Positions 25,491-33,240 of a stretch of DNA of 64,000 bases are shown in pieces. Numbering within the stretch: position 1 is the stretch's first letter; each line of letters begins with the position of its first letter. Source of the stretch: Secundilactobacillus silagincola (lineage in GTDB: Bacteria; Bacillota; Bacilli; Lactobacillales; Lactobacillaceae); assembly GCF_002583405.1 (NCBI RefSeq), contig NZ_BCMJ01000001.1:227438-291437 (forward strand), written 5' to 3'. Made by a program: the position numbers and the translations under genes. Below the pieces are notes generated by a model. It did no database searches. It saw only the letters and a program-made list of their open reading frames with translations, and was not told the DNA's origin.

Positions 25491-27323
25491 CTATCCCCTC
25501 TTCTCGCTCGCATATGAAAGAATCAAACCAGTTGCCACGGCGTTTCGTGGGCCTTCAATCCCCCGAATATTACCACGACCTGCAACTAAATTATAATGTG
25601 ATAATTCATCGGTGACCAATTGTGGAATTTCAAAGTCGAGGGCAGAACCACCGACGATGACCACGAATGGGATATCTCGGATATTACCTGTTGGACTAAC
25701 GTGATGTAAGGCACGAATTGCATTCGTTACGAATACCCGTTTCTTAGCAGTTTGACGTACAAGCTTAACTTTCTCAATACTCAAATTACCTGGAAGGGGT
25801 TCATAACCATCTGGTTTAACAGCCACAACTCTGGCAAATAAATCAGCAGGTAATGGATCTTCAAAGAATTGAACGGCACCATCTTCATGCCGTAACTGGA
25901 AGAGATTATCAACCTTAGCTAACGGATACTTCTTAATATCTTCAGCCAAGTATGGATCTTCCAATCCAAGTTCAGAATTGATGATCATGGTAACCATATC
26001 ACCGGCACCAGCCAAGTGAATGGCAACTTTTTCATCTTTCTGGTTGATAATTGAAGCATCGGTTGAACCAGCACCCAAGTCAAGGATGGCAATTGGTTTT
26101 GTTGTCCCAGGCGTCGTTAAGGCACCAAGGATAGCTGATTCAGCTTCAGCACCACCAATTTCAACTTGAACGTGAAATTCGTCTTTCATGAGGTCTGCAA
26201 TCGCTTGCATTTGTAAGTGATCGGATTTAACCATGGCAGCAATTCCAACGGCTTGCTCCATTGAGAATTCACCAGCTAAGCCACCACGAACTGTCACTGG
26301 GACAGACGTGTTAACAGCCAATAAATCTTGGATCGCAATGTCTTTGTTTTGCTTATCGGTTAACTCAGCCATTGTTTGACGAACTTTTTCAAGCATGCCA
26401 CCGATGTTAGTACCAGATTCCCCGGTAATATCATCGATGCTGTCGAATTCGTTCAGTTTTTTCATGATGGCATCGGCACCAGCCGCAACGTTGACCTCAC
26501 CACGGCCATTTGGCTGACCTTTGATTAAGATCTTTCCGGCCGGGATCACGCGGGCTTTAACATCACCTGCAGGCGTTTTAATAACAACGGCTGAACGGTT
26601 TCCAATTAAGGCCCGGGCAACTGGAACAATGTTCTTGGTTTCTTCAGAAGAAAGCTTGAACAGTGTCGCAATGCCGTATGGGTTAGAAAGCTGAGCAATA
26701 ACTTTGCCAGGCGGTGCAACTTCAACCGCAGCAAGCATGTTCAGCGGTACCTTGTCGATCTGCGAAACTTCATCCACGATTGGAATCTCGTGATCCAACC
26801 GGTTATTGATCAGCACACCATCATCACTTTGCAGAATGGCAGCGGTGATCTTATAACCAGAAGCAACATAAGCGTTGATTAGCTTTGCAGCATCTGCAAA
26901 ATCAATCTCCTTTGAGATGATAACGACATAGGGACGTTCCTTATCCGTTTGGTTCAACAGGTCGAGCAAATTTACCGTGTAACCAGAACCGGTACCGACA
27001 CCCCCAGGCGTACCTGGGTTGTGGCCGATCATCGTTGATTCAGTAATGACCGTTTCGGTAATGGTTTCCATCGCAACATCGCCAATAACGGGTGTTGCTT
27101 CATTGATCCGAATAAGATCAATATCGGAAATTTGCATATTCGACTTTTTCAAAACGATTTGGATAGATTTACGTACCCCAATCAAGTTTTGCTTGGTACC
27201 TTTAATGCCAGTTGTTTCAGAAATTCCAGAATTAATGAAATTTACTTCACCACTGTCAGACACATCAGCAAGTGCAACTTCTGTAGAGGAATTTCCGATA
27301 TCAACACCAATTACACGTGTCAT
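25491..27323 (-). CDS. pduG: Diol dehydratase reactivase large subunit PduG
   Basis: A 610-residue ATP-dependent chaperone-like subunit of the diol dehydratase reactivase. Actin/Hsp70-like ATPase motifs: GVDIGNSSTEVAL at the N-terminus and ILDLGAGSTDASI around residue 415. VIVGGSALDFEIP near the C-terminus is the adenosine-binding segment. ATP hydrolysis drives release of inactive cobalamin from PduCDE. Length matches other PduG/DdrA proteins (about 610). Co-transcribed with pduCDE and pduH. Confidence 0.95.
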   Translation of the reverse strand: MTRVIGVDIGNSSTEVALADVSDSGEVNFINSGISETTGIKGTKQNLIGVRKSIQIVLKKSNMQISDIDLIRINEATPVIGDVAMETITETVITESTMIGHNPGTPGGVGTGSGYTVNLLDLLNQTDKERPYVVIISKEIDFADAAKLINAYVASGYKITAAILQSDDGVLINNRLDHEIPIVDEVSQIDKVPLNMLAAVEVAPPGKVIAQLSNPYGIATLFKLSSEETKNIVPVARALIGNRSAVVIKTPAGDVKARVIPAGKILIKGQPNGRGEVNVAAGADAIMKKLNEFDSIDDITGESGTNIGGMLEKVRQTMAELTDKQNKDIAIQDLLAVNTSVPVTVRGGLAGEFSMEQAVGIAAMVKSDHLQMQAIADLMKDEFHVQVEIGGAEAESAILGALTTPGTTKPIAILDLGAGSTDASIINQKDEKVAIHLAGAGDMVTMIINSELGLEDPYLAEDIKKYPLAKVDNLFQLRHEDGAVQFFEDPLPADLFARVVAVKPDGYEPLPGNLSIEKVKLVRQTAKKRVFVTNAIRALHHVSPTGNIRDIPFVVIVGGSALDFEIPQLVTDELSHYNLVAGRGNIRGIEGPRNAVATGLILSYASEKRG

Positions 27324-27338
27324 ACTAAAAACCCCTAA

Positions 27339-27860
27339 CTAGTTATCGCCCTTCAACTTCTTGTTAACTTCGTAGTTCTCGGCAGCTTCTTCAAACCAGC
27401 CGGCACAGATAGGTGCGTTGTACTTGTCACGAAGTTCCTTGGCGGTATCTAACAATTCTTGTTTCGTTGAACGGAATGGCCGTAATGAGTTGTATAAATC
27501 CAAAACGACATCATCAGGAACTGAAGTTAATTCAGAAGCCCGCTGGAAGTTCCGTTGAATTTGTGGACGCCCTGCGTTAGCAGCAATTTCACCTTGTAAC
27601 TTTAAAGTTGCAGGTGTAATCCGCATATCCTTGGCATCTACCTTGCCGTTAACAACGTTTTCCAAGGTAATTTCATTAACATCTTTACCCGTTGGCGTCT
27701 TAATTTTATCTGGATGCTTTTGGTACAGTGGGTAATCATCTGGACCTAATTCCTTTTCGGAACCGGTTGAAGTACCAGCATTAGTTGAAGTACCAGAAGC
27801 GTTTCCACTTTTTTGTAGCTGAGCAGCAATTCTAGCTACTAAGTCATCTACTTCGCTCAT
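27339..27860 (-). CDS. pduE: Diol/glycerol dehydratase small subunit PduE
   Basis: A 173-residue gamma subunit of the adenosylcobalamin-dependent diol/glycerol dehydratase. The N-terminal EVDDLVARIAAQLQKSG is an amphipathic helix used for packaging; a Ser/Thr/Gly linker follows; then the conserved body DYPLYQKHPDKIKTPTGKDV, QGEIAANAGRPQIQRNFQRA and ELRDKYNAPICAGWFEEAA. AGGAGG precedes the ATG by 10 nt. Confidence 0.94.
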   Translation of the reverse strand: MSEVDDLVARIAAQLQKSGNASGTSTNAGTSTGSEKELGPDDYPLYQKHPDKIKTPTGKDVNEITLENVVNGKVDAKDMRITPATLKLQGEIAANAGRPQIQRNFQRASELTSVPDDVVLDLYNSLRPFRSTKQELLDTAKELRDKYNAPICAGWFEEAAENYEVNKKLKGDN

Positions 27861-27879
27861 ATTAATAAATCCTCCTCAA

Positions 27880-28584
27880 TTAAAAGGTTACCTTAATTTC
27901 TTCGGCAGGCTTCCCGACAACAACCTGTTTAGTTTCTTTAATGTGCATCAAAGCAGAAAGTGCTTGATATTGCACACGGGCCATTTGGTCGTTAATTGTT
28001 GGCACTGGATTTGGTGACATACCCTTTGCATATTGGGCAGCGTTCTTACCGATTTGACGATAAGCGTCCAATGTCAAAACTGGAGCTTGTGGGAACAATT
28101 CAAGGTTTGACAACGGTGCTTGATCCTTTTGGTGAATGATCGTTGTCCCCTTAGATTGAATGGCAACTGAAATACCAGATCCTGACAACTTGTCAACATC
28201 GGCAGATACGAAGGAAACGTCTGAAGTCCGATAAACCTTAACAACACGGGCCTTAAGACCTTCTTCTTCAATACCAGCGATAACTTGACGTAAGATGTCT
28301 TTATGCTGGATCTTCGTCATGGTTTGCGTTAACACTTCAGCAAATGCTGGGGCAACACCAATCACAACTTCATCCTTAGACAAACCTGGCTTAGCAAGAC
28401 CAACGTGTTGGAACCAGTCCAACTTCTTTTCCGGTTCGGCACCTTTTTGGGCACCAGCAACTGGGGTTGTGGCTGTAGCTGTATCTTGACCACCAAAGGA
28501 AATTGGCGTATCAGAGTCTTGAACTTCCTTTAAAACGCCTTTGATAATATTTCTTAACAATGTTTCATCGATTTCTGAACTCAC
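27880..28584 (-). CDS. pduD: Diol/glycerol dehydratase medium subunit PduD
   Basis: A 234-residue beta subunit of the B12-dependent diol dehydratase. The first ~20 residues ([15 protein letters not shown]) form the encapsulation helix that recruits the whole enzyme to the compartment, followed by a low-complexity linker to about 47. The cobalamin-contacting body includes [20 protein letters not shown] and [20 protein letters not shown]. The start is GTG, with AGGGAGG 8 nt upstream. Confidence 0.94.
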   Translation of the reverse strand: MSSEIDETLLRNIIKGVLKEVQDSDTPISFGGQDTATATTPVAGAQKGAEPEKKLDWFQHVGLAKPGLSKDEVVIGVAPAFAEVLTQTMTKIQHKDILRQVIAGIEEEGLKARVVKVYRTSDVSFVSADVDKLSGSGISVAIQSKGTTIIHQKDQAPLSNLELFPQAPVLTLDAYRQIGKNAAQYAKGMSPNPVPTINDQMARVQYQALSALMHIKETKQVVVGKPAEEIKVTF

Positions 28585-28612
28585 TGTGCTTACCTCCCTT
28601 CGACCTGACTGG

Positions 28613-30289
28613 TTAGAATTCCAACTTCTGAGGATCCAAAGCCCATGGAACGTTCTCTAGACGATCCCACTTGTCTTTGTCTTCCCATACACGGTAACCA
28701 GTACCTGGGCCTTTGTAATCGTTAGCGTTGTTAATAGCTGAAGTACACTTCCAACCATCCAAGAAGACAGCGGATGTTTGCAGGTAATCACCACAAACCT
28801 TTTGTTGCGCTAACTTAAGCACAGCCTCAGCAACGTCTTTGATATCATGGTCATATAAGGCCTTGATAACATCAACAACGGTAACACCACGGGTCATCAA
28901 GTCTTGAGCAGCTTTCATATCTTGCACCATGTCACGTTTAGGCATGTCGTTTGAATTACTGCCGTAAGTTGCAGCTTCAACTTCTTCATCCGTGATCTGT
29001 GGTAAGCCTAAGCCATCAAAGACAGCTTGAATGGCAACCGCAGCCTTGTGACGAATCTTAATAGATTCCTCTTCGGTAATTGGCATGATACCACCATTGA
29101 TAGCCATATCACGTTCCAAAGTGATGTAATCATCGTAGTCCAAAACATCCATGTTTGAACCAGCGAAGGTGTTATCCATGTTTTCTTCGGCGGCATAACC
29201 TGATGACAGGTAATCAGTACCGGCGATGAATTGACCAATCATCCGGCCAGTCCGACGAATGTCAGAGTGAGAGAAGGCTTGGTCACAACCAGAAGCACAT
29301 TCAACGTCAAGTGACATACATAGTAAGTTTTCACCTAAGACTTCACGGATCCCACCTACGACGGCACCTGGCATACCGATACAACTAACACCACCGTTTT
29401 GCAGGCCTTGAACACCTGAAGCTTTGGTAATGTAGATGCAACGTGCTTCAAGGTAAAGCATTGATTTACCTTCAGTGTAGCCCATCATAACTTCTGAACC
29501 GGCACCTGAAGTAAACCGCATCTTTAATCCACGTGAAGCGTAGCAAGAAGCTAAGAAACCTTTTGACCAAGGGGTATCATCACCATCAGTGAAGACCCGG
29601 TCAGTCCCATAAACTGAGATGGTTTCGGCATAGGCGGTAAACCCACGCATCCCCAAACTCAATTCATCAGCTTCCTCAACTGAACATTGGGTGATAACAC
29701 CAGGACGACCTGATTGTGCACCAACCATGATTGAAATGGCGTTCATAGGTGCGTACCGAGCAATAGCAGTAGTGGTTTCTTCTTCAGGAACCCCACGAAG
29801 TGCAGCTTCGGCAGCATCGGCAGCAATTTCAACTGGGTTATCCAAAGTGTTAGTGGCGTGGACTTGAGTCATAGGTGTCCGACGTGGACGCATCTTTTGG
29901 GTAGCCATAATCATTTCAGCAAAGTTTAATTTACTGATAACTTCAGCAGCCTTTGCTGGTGTCATAGCAGTCGTATATTTAATAATTTCATCACGTGAAA
30001 CATTAGGATCACACATCATGTTGGCGATCTTAACTGAATCAGTGTTTAAAGTCTTTTCAGCGTTATCTAGATTGATACCATATTCGGCGATGTACTTGTC
30101 GATAAGGTCGAAGTCTTCCTTCTTCTTACCATCCATTTCGGTAACAACACCGTTTTCAATCTTGATACTTGGCTTTGGGTCGTTCTTACCATTAAGAGCA
30201 ACTAAACCTTCATCGTCCCAGTTCTTAACGAACCCATCTAGATGTACTGGACGTTTCTCTAACTTTTCAAATCTTTTTTGACGTTTCAA
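28613..30289 (-). CDS. pduC: Diol/glycerol dehydratase large catalytic subunit PduC
   Basis: A 558-residue alpha subunit holding the TIM-barrel active site that dehydrates 1,2-propanediol to propionaldehyde or glycerol to 3-hydroxypropionaldehyde by a radical mechanism. Diagnostic stretches: [19 protein letters not shown] at the N-terminus, [54 protein letters not shown] and [17 protein letters not shown]. Length is typical (about 555-558). The start is TTG, with GGAGG 7 nt upstream. Whether glycerol or propanediol is preferred cannot be read from sequence. Confidence 0.96.
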   Translation of the reverse strand: MKRQKRFEKLEKRPVHLDGFVKNWDDEGLVALNGKNDPKPSIKIENGVVTEMDGKKKEDFDLIDKYIAEYGINLDNAEKTLNTDSVKIANMMCDPNVSRDEIIKYTTAMTPAKAAEVISKLNFAEMIMATQKMRPRRTPMTQVHATNTLDNPVEIAADAAEAALRGVPEEETTTAIARYAPMNAISIMVGAQSGRPGVITQCSVEEADELSLGMRGFTAYAETISVYGTDRVFTDGDDTPWSKGFLASCYASRGLKMRFTSGAGSEVMMGYTEGKSMLYLEARCIYITKASGVQGLQNGGVSCIGMPGAVVGGIREVLGENLLCMSLDVECASGCDQAFSHSDIRRTGRMIGQFIAGTDYLSSGYAAEENMDNTFAGSNMDVLDYDDYITLERDMAINGGIMPITEEESIKIRHKAAVAIQAVFDGLGLPQITDEEVEAATYGSNSNDMPKRDMVQDMKAAQDLMTRGVTVVDVIKALYDHDIKDVAEAVLKLAQQKVCGDYLQTSAVFLDGWKCTSAINNANDYKGPGTGYRVWEDKDKWDRLENVPWALDPQKLEF

Positions 30290-30307
30290 TATTGTTCCTC
30301 CTCCCTG

Positions 30308-31132
30308 CTACTTAATGTATGATGGAAAATCATTTACTGGCTTTTCGCCAAGTTGTGCCAAAAGTTTCAGGCCAACTTCACGACCAGCCATAACAGCCTG
30401 GCGAACGGCACCTGAATCACCGCTAATGTGAACCATACCTTCGTTTGAGAAGCTTGTCCCATGTGCAGGAGAAGCAAAGGAAAGTACGTTTACGCCAGCA
30501 GTTTTAATAGCAGTATCGGCCATAACAACACCGATCCCAGAAGGGGCGCCACAAATCAAACCGTAAGCTTTGCCTTCAGGAGCACCAAATGCCATATGGC
30601 AGGCGCCTGAAGCACGGGCAGTAAATTGTAATTCCAAGTGACCAGCAGCAGAGTTATAAACGTCTCCGAATGTCCGGCTCAAGTTATCCAATGCTACATT
30701 GATAGCTGAACGAACATCTGAAGGATCATACCCACCAATAAGAATCAAAGAACCATGACCAGCGCCGCCCTTTGTATCACGTGGCAACTCGATATCGATA
30801 ACTTCTGTATTGGTTGCCTTAACAGCTTCATCCATCGCCATAATATGTGGACCAGCACCTGAACGAGCACTAAGAATACCAAGTACAGAGTAACGCTTTG
30901 TAATGTGAAGTTGATCTAACAGAGTTGGGTCAACACTGGGAATACACATACCAATGGTGTCACCGATTTCACGAGTTCCAACAAACTCAGGGACAACACT
31001 AGTAGAGTTTAAAAAATCATTCATTTCGAATCCTCCCGATGCATTTGACTGATTTTTATCTTTAAGTGAGATTCCCTTTTTGAGAAGCTCACCCATTACC
31101 TGCTCAACTAACGCGTCTTTATCCTTACTCAT
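30308..31132 (-). CDS. pduB: Microcompartment shell protein PduB (tandem BMC), with internal PduB' start
   Basis: A 274-residue trimeric shell protein with two tandem BMC domains (from about residue 45; SVLGILSARSGAGPHIMAMD and KGGAGHGSLILIGGYDPSDV in the first half, ALVMAGREVG-type QAVMAGREVGLKLLAQLGEK at the end). The N-terminal 36 residues (DALVEQVMGELLKKG helix plus linker) link shell and enzyme core. At codon 37 there is an ATG (31024) preceded by GGGAGG at 7 nt, a complete internal ribosome binding site giving the shorter PduB' (238 aa), as known in Salmonella. Confidence 0.94.
   Translation of the reverse strand: MSKDKDALVEQVMGELLKKGISLKDKNQSNASGGFEMNDFLNSTSVVPEFVGTREIGDTIGMCIPSVDPTLLDQLHITKRYSVLGILSARSGAGPHIMAMDEAVKATNTEVIDIELPRDTKGGAGHGSLILIGGYDPSDVRSAINVALDNLSRTFGDVYNSAAGHLELQFTARASGACHMAFGAPEGKAYGLICGAPSGIGVVMADTAIKTAGVNVLSFASPAHGTSFSNEGMVHISGDSGAVRQAVMAGREVGLKLLAQLGEKPVNDFPSYIK
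31024..31037 (-). promoter_or_regulatory. Internal ribosome binding site and start of PduB'
   Basis: GGGAGGATTCGAA immediately precedes ATG AAT GAT at codon 37 of pduB. The Shine-Dalgarno is encoded by the Ser-Gly-Gly-Phe-Glu codons and has ideal 7-nt spacing, so the two-product arrangement is maintained. Confidence 0.85.
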
Positions 31133-31166
31133 AACCCTAATCTCCTATCGTAATCAGACGTTCTGA

Positions 31167-31460
31167 CTATTCAGCAGAGAGTTTCTTAGGATCTGGAAGA
31201 ATTTTTTCAACATCGTTATGTGGACGTGGAATGACGTAGTTAGATAGAACTTCACCAATATTTTCAGCAGCTTGAACACCTGCATCAACAGCTGCTTTTA
31301 CGGCACCAACATCACCACGTACCATAACTGTAACTAACCCATGACCAATCTTTTCTTGGCCCACCAGGTCAACATTTGCGGCCTTGACCATTGCGTCGGC
31401 TGCTTCAATTGAAGCAACCAGACCTTTCGTTTCGATTAATCCTAAAGCTTCTTGGTTCAT
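31167..31460 (-). CDS. pduA: Microcompartment shell hexamer PduA
   Basis: A 97-residue canonical BMC-domain shell protein and first gene of the pdu operon. [20 protein letters not shown] and [20 protein letters not shown] define the domain. Hexamers tile the facets and their pore admits propanediol or glycerol while holding back the aldehyde. AGGAGG lies 8 nt before the ATG. It is a close paralogue of PduJ further down the operon. Confidence 0.95.
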   Translation of the reverse strand: MNQEALGLIETKGLVASIEAADAMVKAANVDLVGQEKIGHGLVTVMVRGDVGAVKAAVDAGVQAAENIGEVLSNYVIPRPHNDVEKILPDPKKLSAE

Positions 31461-31568
31461 TAGAGCTTCCTCCTAAATTTTGGAACTGCAGTAATGATAG
31501 ACAGTAACCGTTAAATATCGTTATTATCTAATTTCTACGCATTTCCAATTAGTTTTGAAAACACTTAC

Positions 31569-31595
31569 ATTATAGGTGATATTATTTGTGATATT
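31569..31595 (-). promoter_or_regulatory. pdu operon promoter with AraC-type direct-repeat operator
   Basis: On the minus strand a perfect -10 TATAAT (31569-31574) has no recognisable -35. Two direct repeats AATATCAC (31588-31595 and 31576-31583), 12 bp apart, sit immediately upstream, covering the -35 region. That is where an AraC-family activator such as PocR, encoded divergently, would bind to recruit polymerase. The operator assignment is inferred. Confidence 0.55.
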
Positions 31596-31626
31596 TTAAG
31601 CAAGTGTAATTTCCCATGTCAAAAAT

Positions 31627-31640
31627 AGTAAACGCTTTCA
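31627..31640. promoter_or_regulatory. Catabolite-responsive element (cre) between pdu and pocR
   Basis: On the minus strand TGAAAGCGTTTACT matches the CcpA cre consensus TGWAARCGYTWNCW at every position. It lies about 65 bp upstream of the pduA -10 and next to the likely -35 of the divergent pocR promoter, so glucose repression through pocR is plausible. A weaker cre-like TGATAGCGCTTACC lies at 31735-31748 in the pocR leader. Confidence 0.75.
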
Positions 31641-31801
31641 AAAGAATGTTGTATTAGTGTAAAATAATACAAATTTATTTAAAAATAATGTTGAATTACC
31701 ATTACAATTATTTTAGAATCAAATATAGAGCACTTGATAGCGCTTACCGTTTTCATGAGATGCATGTGAAAGAACTATCATGCTCGTTAGGAGGATCCTT
31801 T

Positions 31802-32923
31802 ATGATTGACTATCCACTAAAAAAAGAGGACTACCGCACGCTTGCCGGGGCAGTTGCAACGTTTTCAGGCATCACTCAGATTGATACTGTTTTCTACACA
31901 TTAGATGAACAGCTCCTCAAAGATAACACTGTTTTTTCGGGTCTTAACGAAGTTCAACAAAACATTAATTTTGATGAATTCAAGGTTTACGCCATCTTTC
32001 CGGTGACCATTGAACACCGGTTGTGGGGCTTTATCATTTGTAACTCGGTCAACGTTTCTCAACAGCGTATTTACCTATCTCGTAGCTACCTAGAAAACAT
32101 CTTCAACCAACTGCTGGAACCGGAATTTAACATTACAGTTTCGGTTTGGGACGCGCTGGACACGGAACAAATCTCTCAGATTCGCTACTTTGATACTTTC
32201 TTGCGGGCTACAACAGCTGAAGGTACTCAAATCACAACTCAGCCAGTCAAAACCGATCGGAACAAGTATCACAATACAGAAAATGATCCGAAAGCTTCAT
32301 CTCAAGAGGAAGACGACGGCGTCAACCAAAGTATTGACGCTGCAATTCAGTACATTGAAAAGAACATTCGCCACACGATTTCCCTATCAACTGTGGCACA
32401 AGAAGTCTTTCTATCGCCCTCCTATCTCAGTCGAATCTTCAAGAAGATCTTGGATGTTAACTTTATCGACTACATTAACTACCGGAAAATTGCAATTGCA
32501 AGTGAAAAACTGGCACTTTCAAAGCTACCAATCAATTACATTGCTAATCAAACTGGCTTCCAGCAAACTAGCTACTTTACCAAGATTTTCAAGCAACGCA
32601 CTGGCTTAACACCCTCGGAATACCGTCACCAAAACACGTCCATTCAAAAGGTCTTTACGATTCCACGTGATGTTTCTTGGCGGGACAGTGACACTGTTTT
32701 TGACGTGTCTAAGCGCTATTTTCAAAAGAACGATATTGCTTACTTTTCTCAACCAGTTAACGGTTACCCCTATTTTAATAACATTAGCAATTTAGCTGAT
32801 TCCACTGGGTCTCGTGGATGGATCTATACCGTTGACTGTAAGCAGCCGACCGTTCCTTCTAGTGCAGTGAGTGTTAAAGGAAAATCCGTTGTTCAGTGGA
32901 TCTATACCGCTTTTAATAACTAG
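31802..32923 (+). CDS. pocR: AraC-family regulator of the pdu operon, PocR-like
   Basis: A 373-residue transcription factor divergent from pduA. An N-terminal sensory region (about residues 1-140) matches the PocR domain class in position and length, probably sensing propanediol or glycerol. A double helix-turn-helix AraC domain follows at about 178-277 (TISLSTVAQEVFLSPSYLSR; INYIANQTGFQQTSYFTKIF; then GLTPSEYR). About 95 further residues trail the HTH, which is unusual because AraC domains usually end the protein. The ATG at 31802 has AGGAGG 7 nt upstream; an upstream in-frame ATG at 31688 lacks one. Confidence 0.87.
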   Translation: MIDYPLKKEDYRTLAGAVATFSGITQIDTVFYTLDEQLLKDNTVFSGLNEVQQNINFDEFKVYAIFPVTIEHRLWGFIICNSVNVSQQRIYLSRSYLENIFNQLLEPEFNITVSVWDALDTEQISQIRYFDTFLRATTAEGTQITTQPVKTDRNKYHNTENDPKASSQEEDDGVNQSIDAAIQYIEKNIRHTISLSTVAQEVFLSPSYLSRIFKKILDVNFIDYINYRKIAIASEKLALSKLPINYIANQTGFQQTSYFTKIFKQRTGLTPSEYRHQNTSIQKVFTIPRDVSWRDSDTVFDVSKRYFQKNDIAYFSQPVNGYPYFNNISNLADSTGSRGWIYTVDCKQPTVPSSAVSVKGKSVVQWIYTAFNN

Positions 32924-33147
32924 CTTATTATTTCAATTATCCAAGAGTAAAAATGGTATTTTTTTGCACAACCACTAATTAACACGACGACAATTAAGTT
33001 ATATTAATTTTTAGTGGATTTTCTCATTTATTTAACATGTGATAACTTTCTGAATGAATCATTATTTTAAAATAGCTGCTAATTTTCATCATTTTCAAAA
33101 AAATAATAATTCTAATTTAGCTATTTATTGAAACTGATGAAAACACA
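32924..33147. other. AT-rich intergenic stretch after pocR
   Basis: This stretch, together with copy D of the 3' element, makes a gap of about 307 nt between pocR and the convergent GH31 gene. It is very AT-rich; no ORF with a ribosome binding site, RNA structure or operator could be supported. Copy D's hairpin may serve as terminator for pocR too. Confidence 0.4.
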
Positions 33148-33240
33148 AATAAGCACTGGTCCCATCCGATTTGACGGGATCAGTGCTTATTTATGTTAAA
33201 TCCTATAATCTACCAAGTTTTATCACACTCTTATTTTTCC
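33148..33240 (-). repeat. Copy D of the conserved 3'-UTR element with terminator hairpin
   Basis: On the minus strand the end of the GH31 gene reads AATAAGAGTGTGATAAAACT then TGGTAGATTATAGGATTTAA, followed by a hairpin AAATAAGCACTGATCCCGTC / GATGGGACCAGTGCTTATTT. The flank is nearly the same as in copies A-C and begins within the stop codon; the stem is different. Confidence 0.8.

Noticed and set aside
31461-31801. Cobalamin riboswitch upstream of pdu genes
   Set aside because: B12-dependent operon, so it was looked for, but no B12-box-like sequence or long paired leader is seen; the region holds promoter, AraC-type repeats and cre sites instead.
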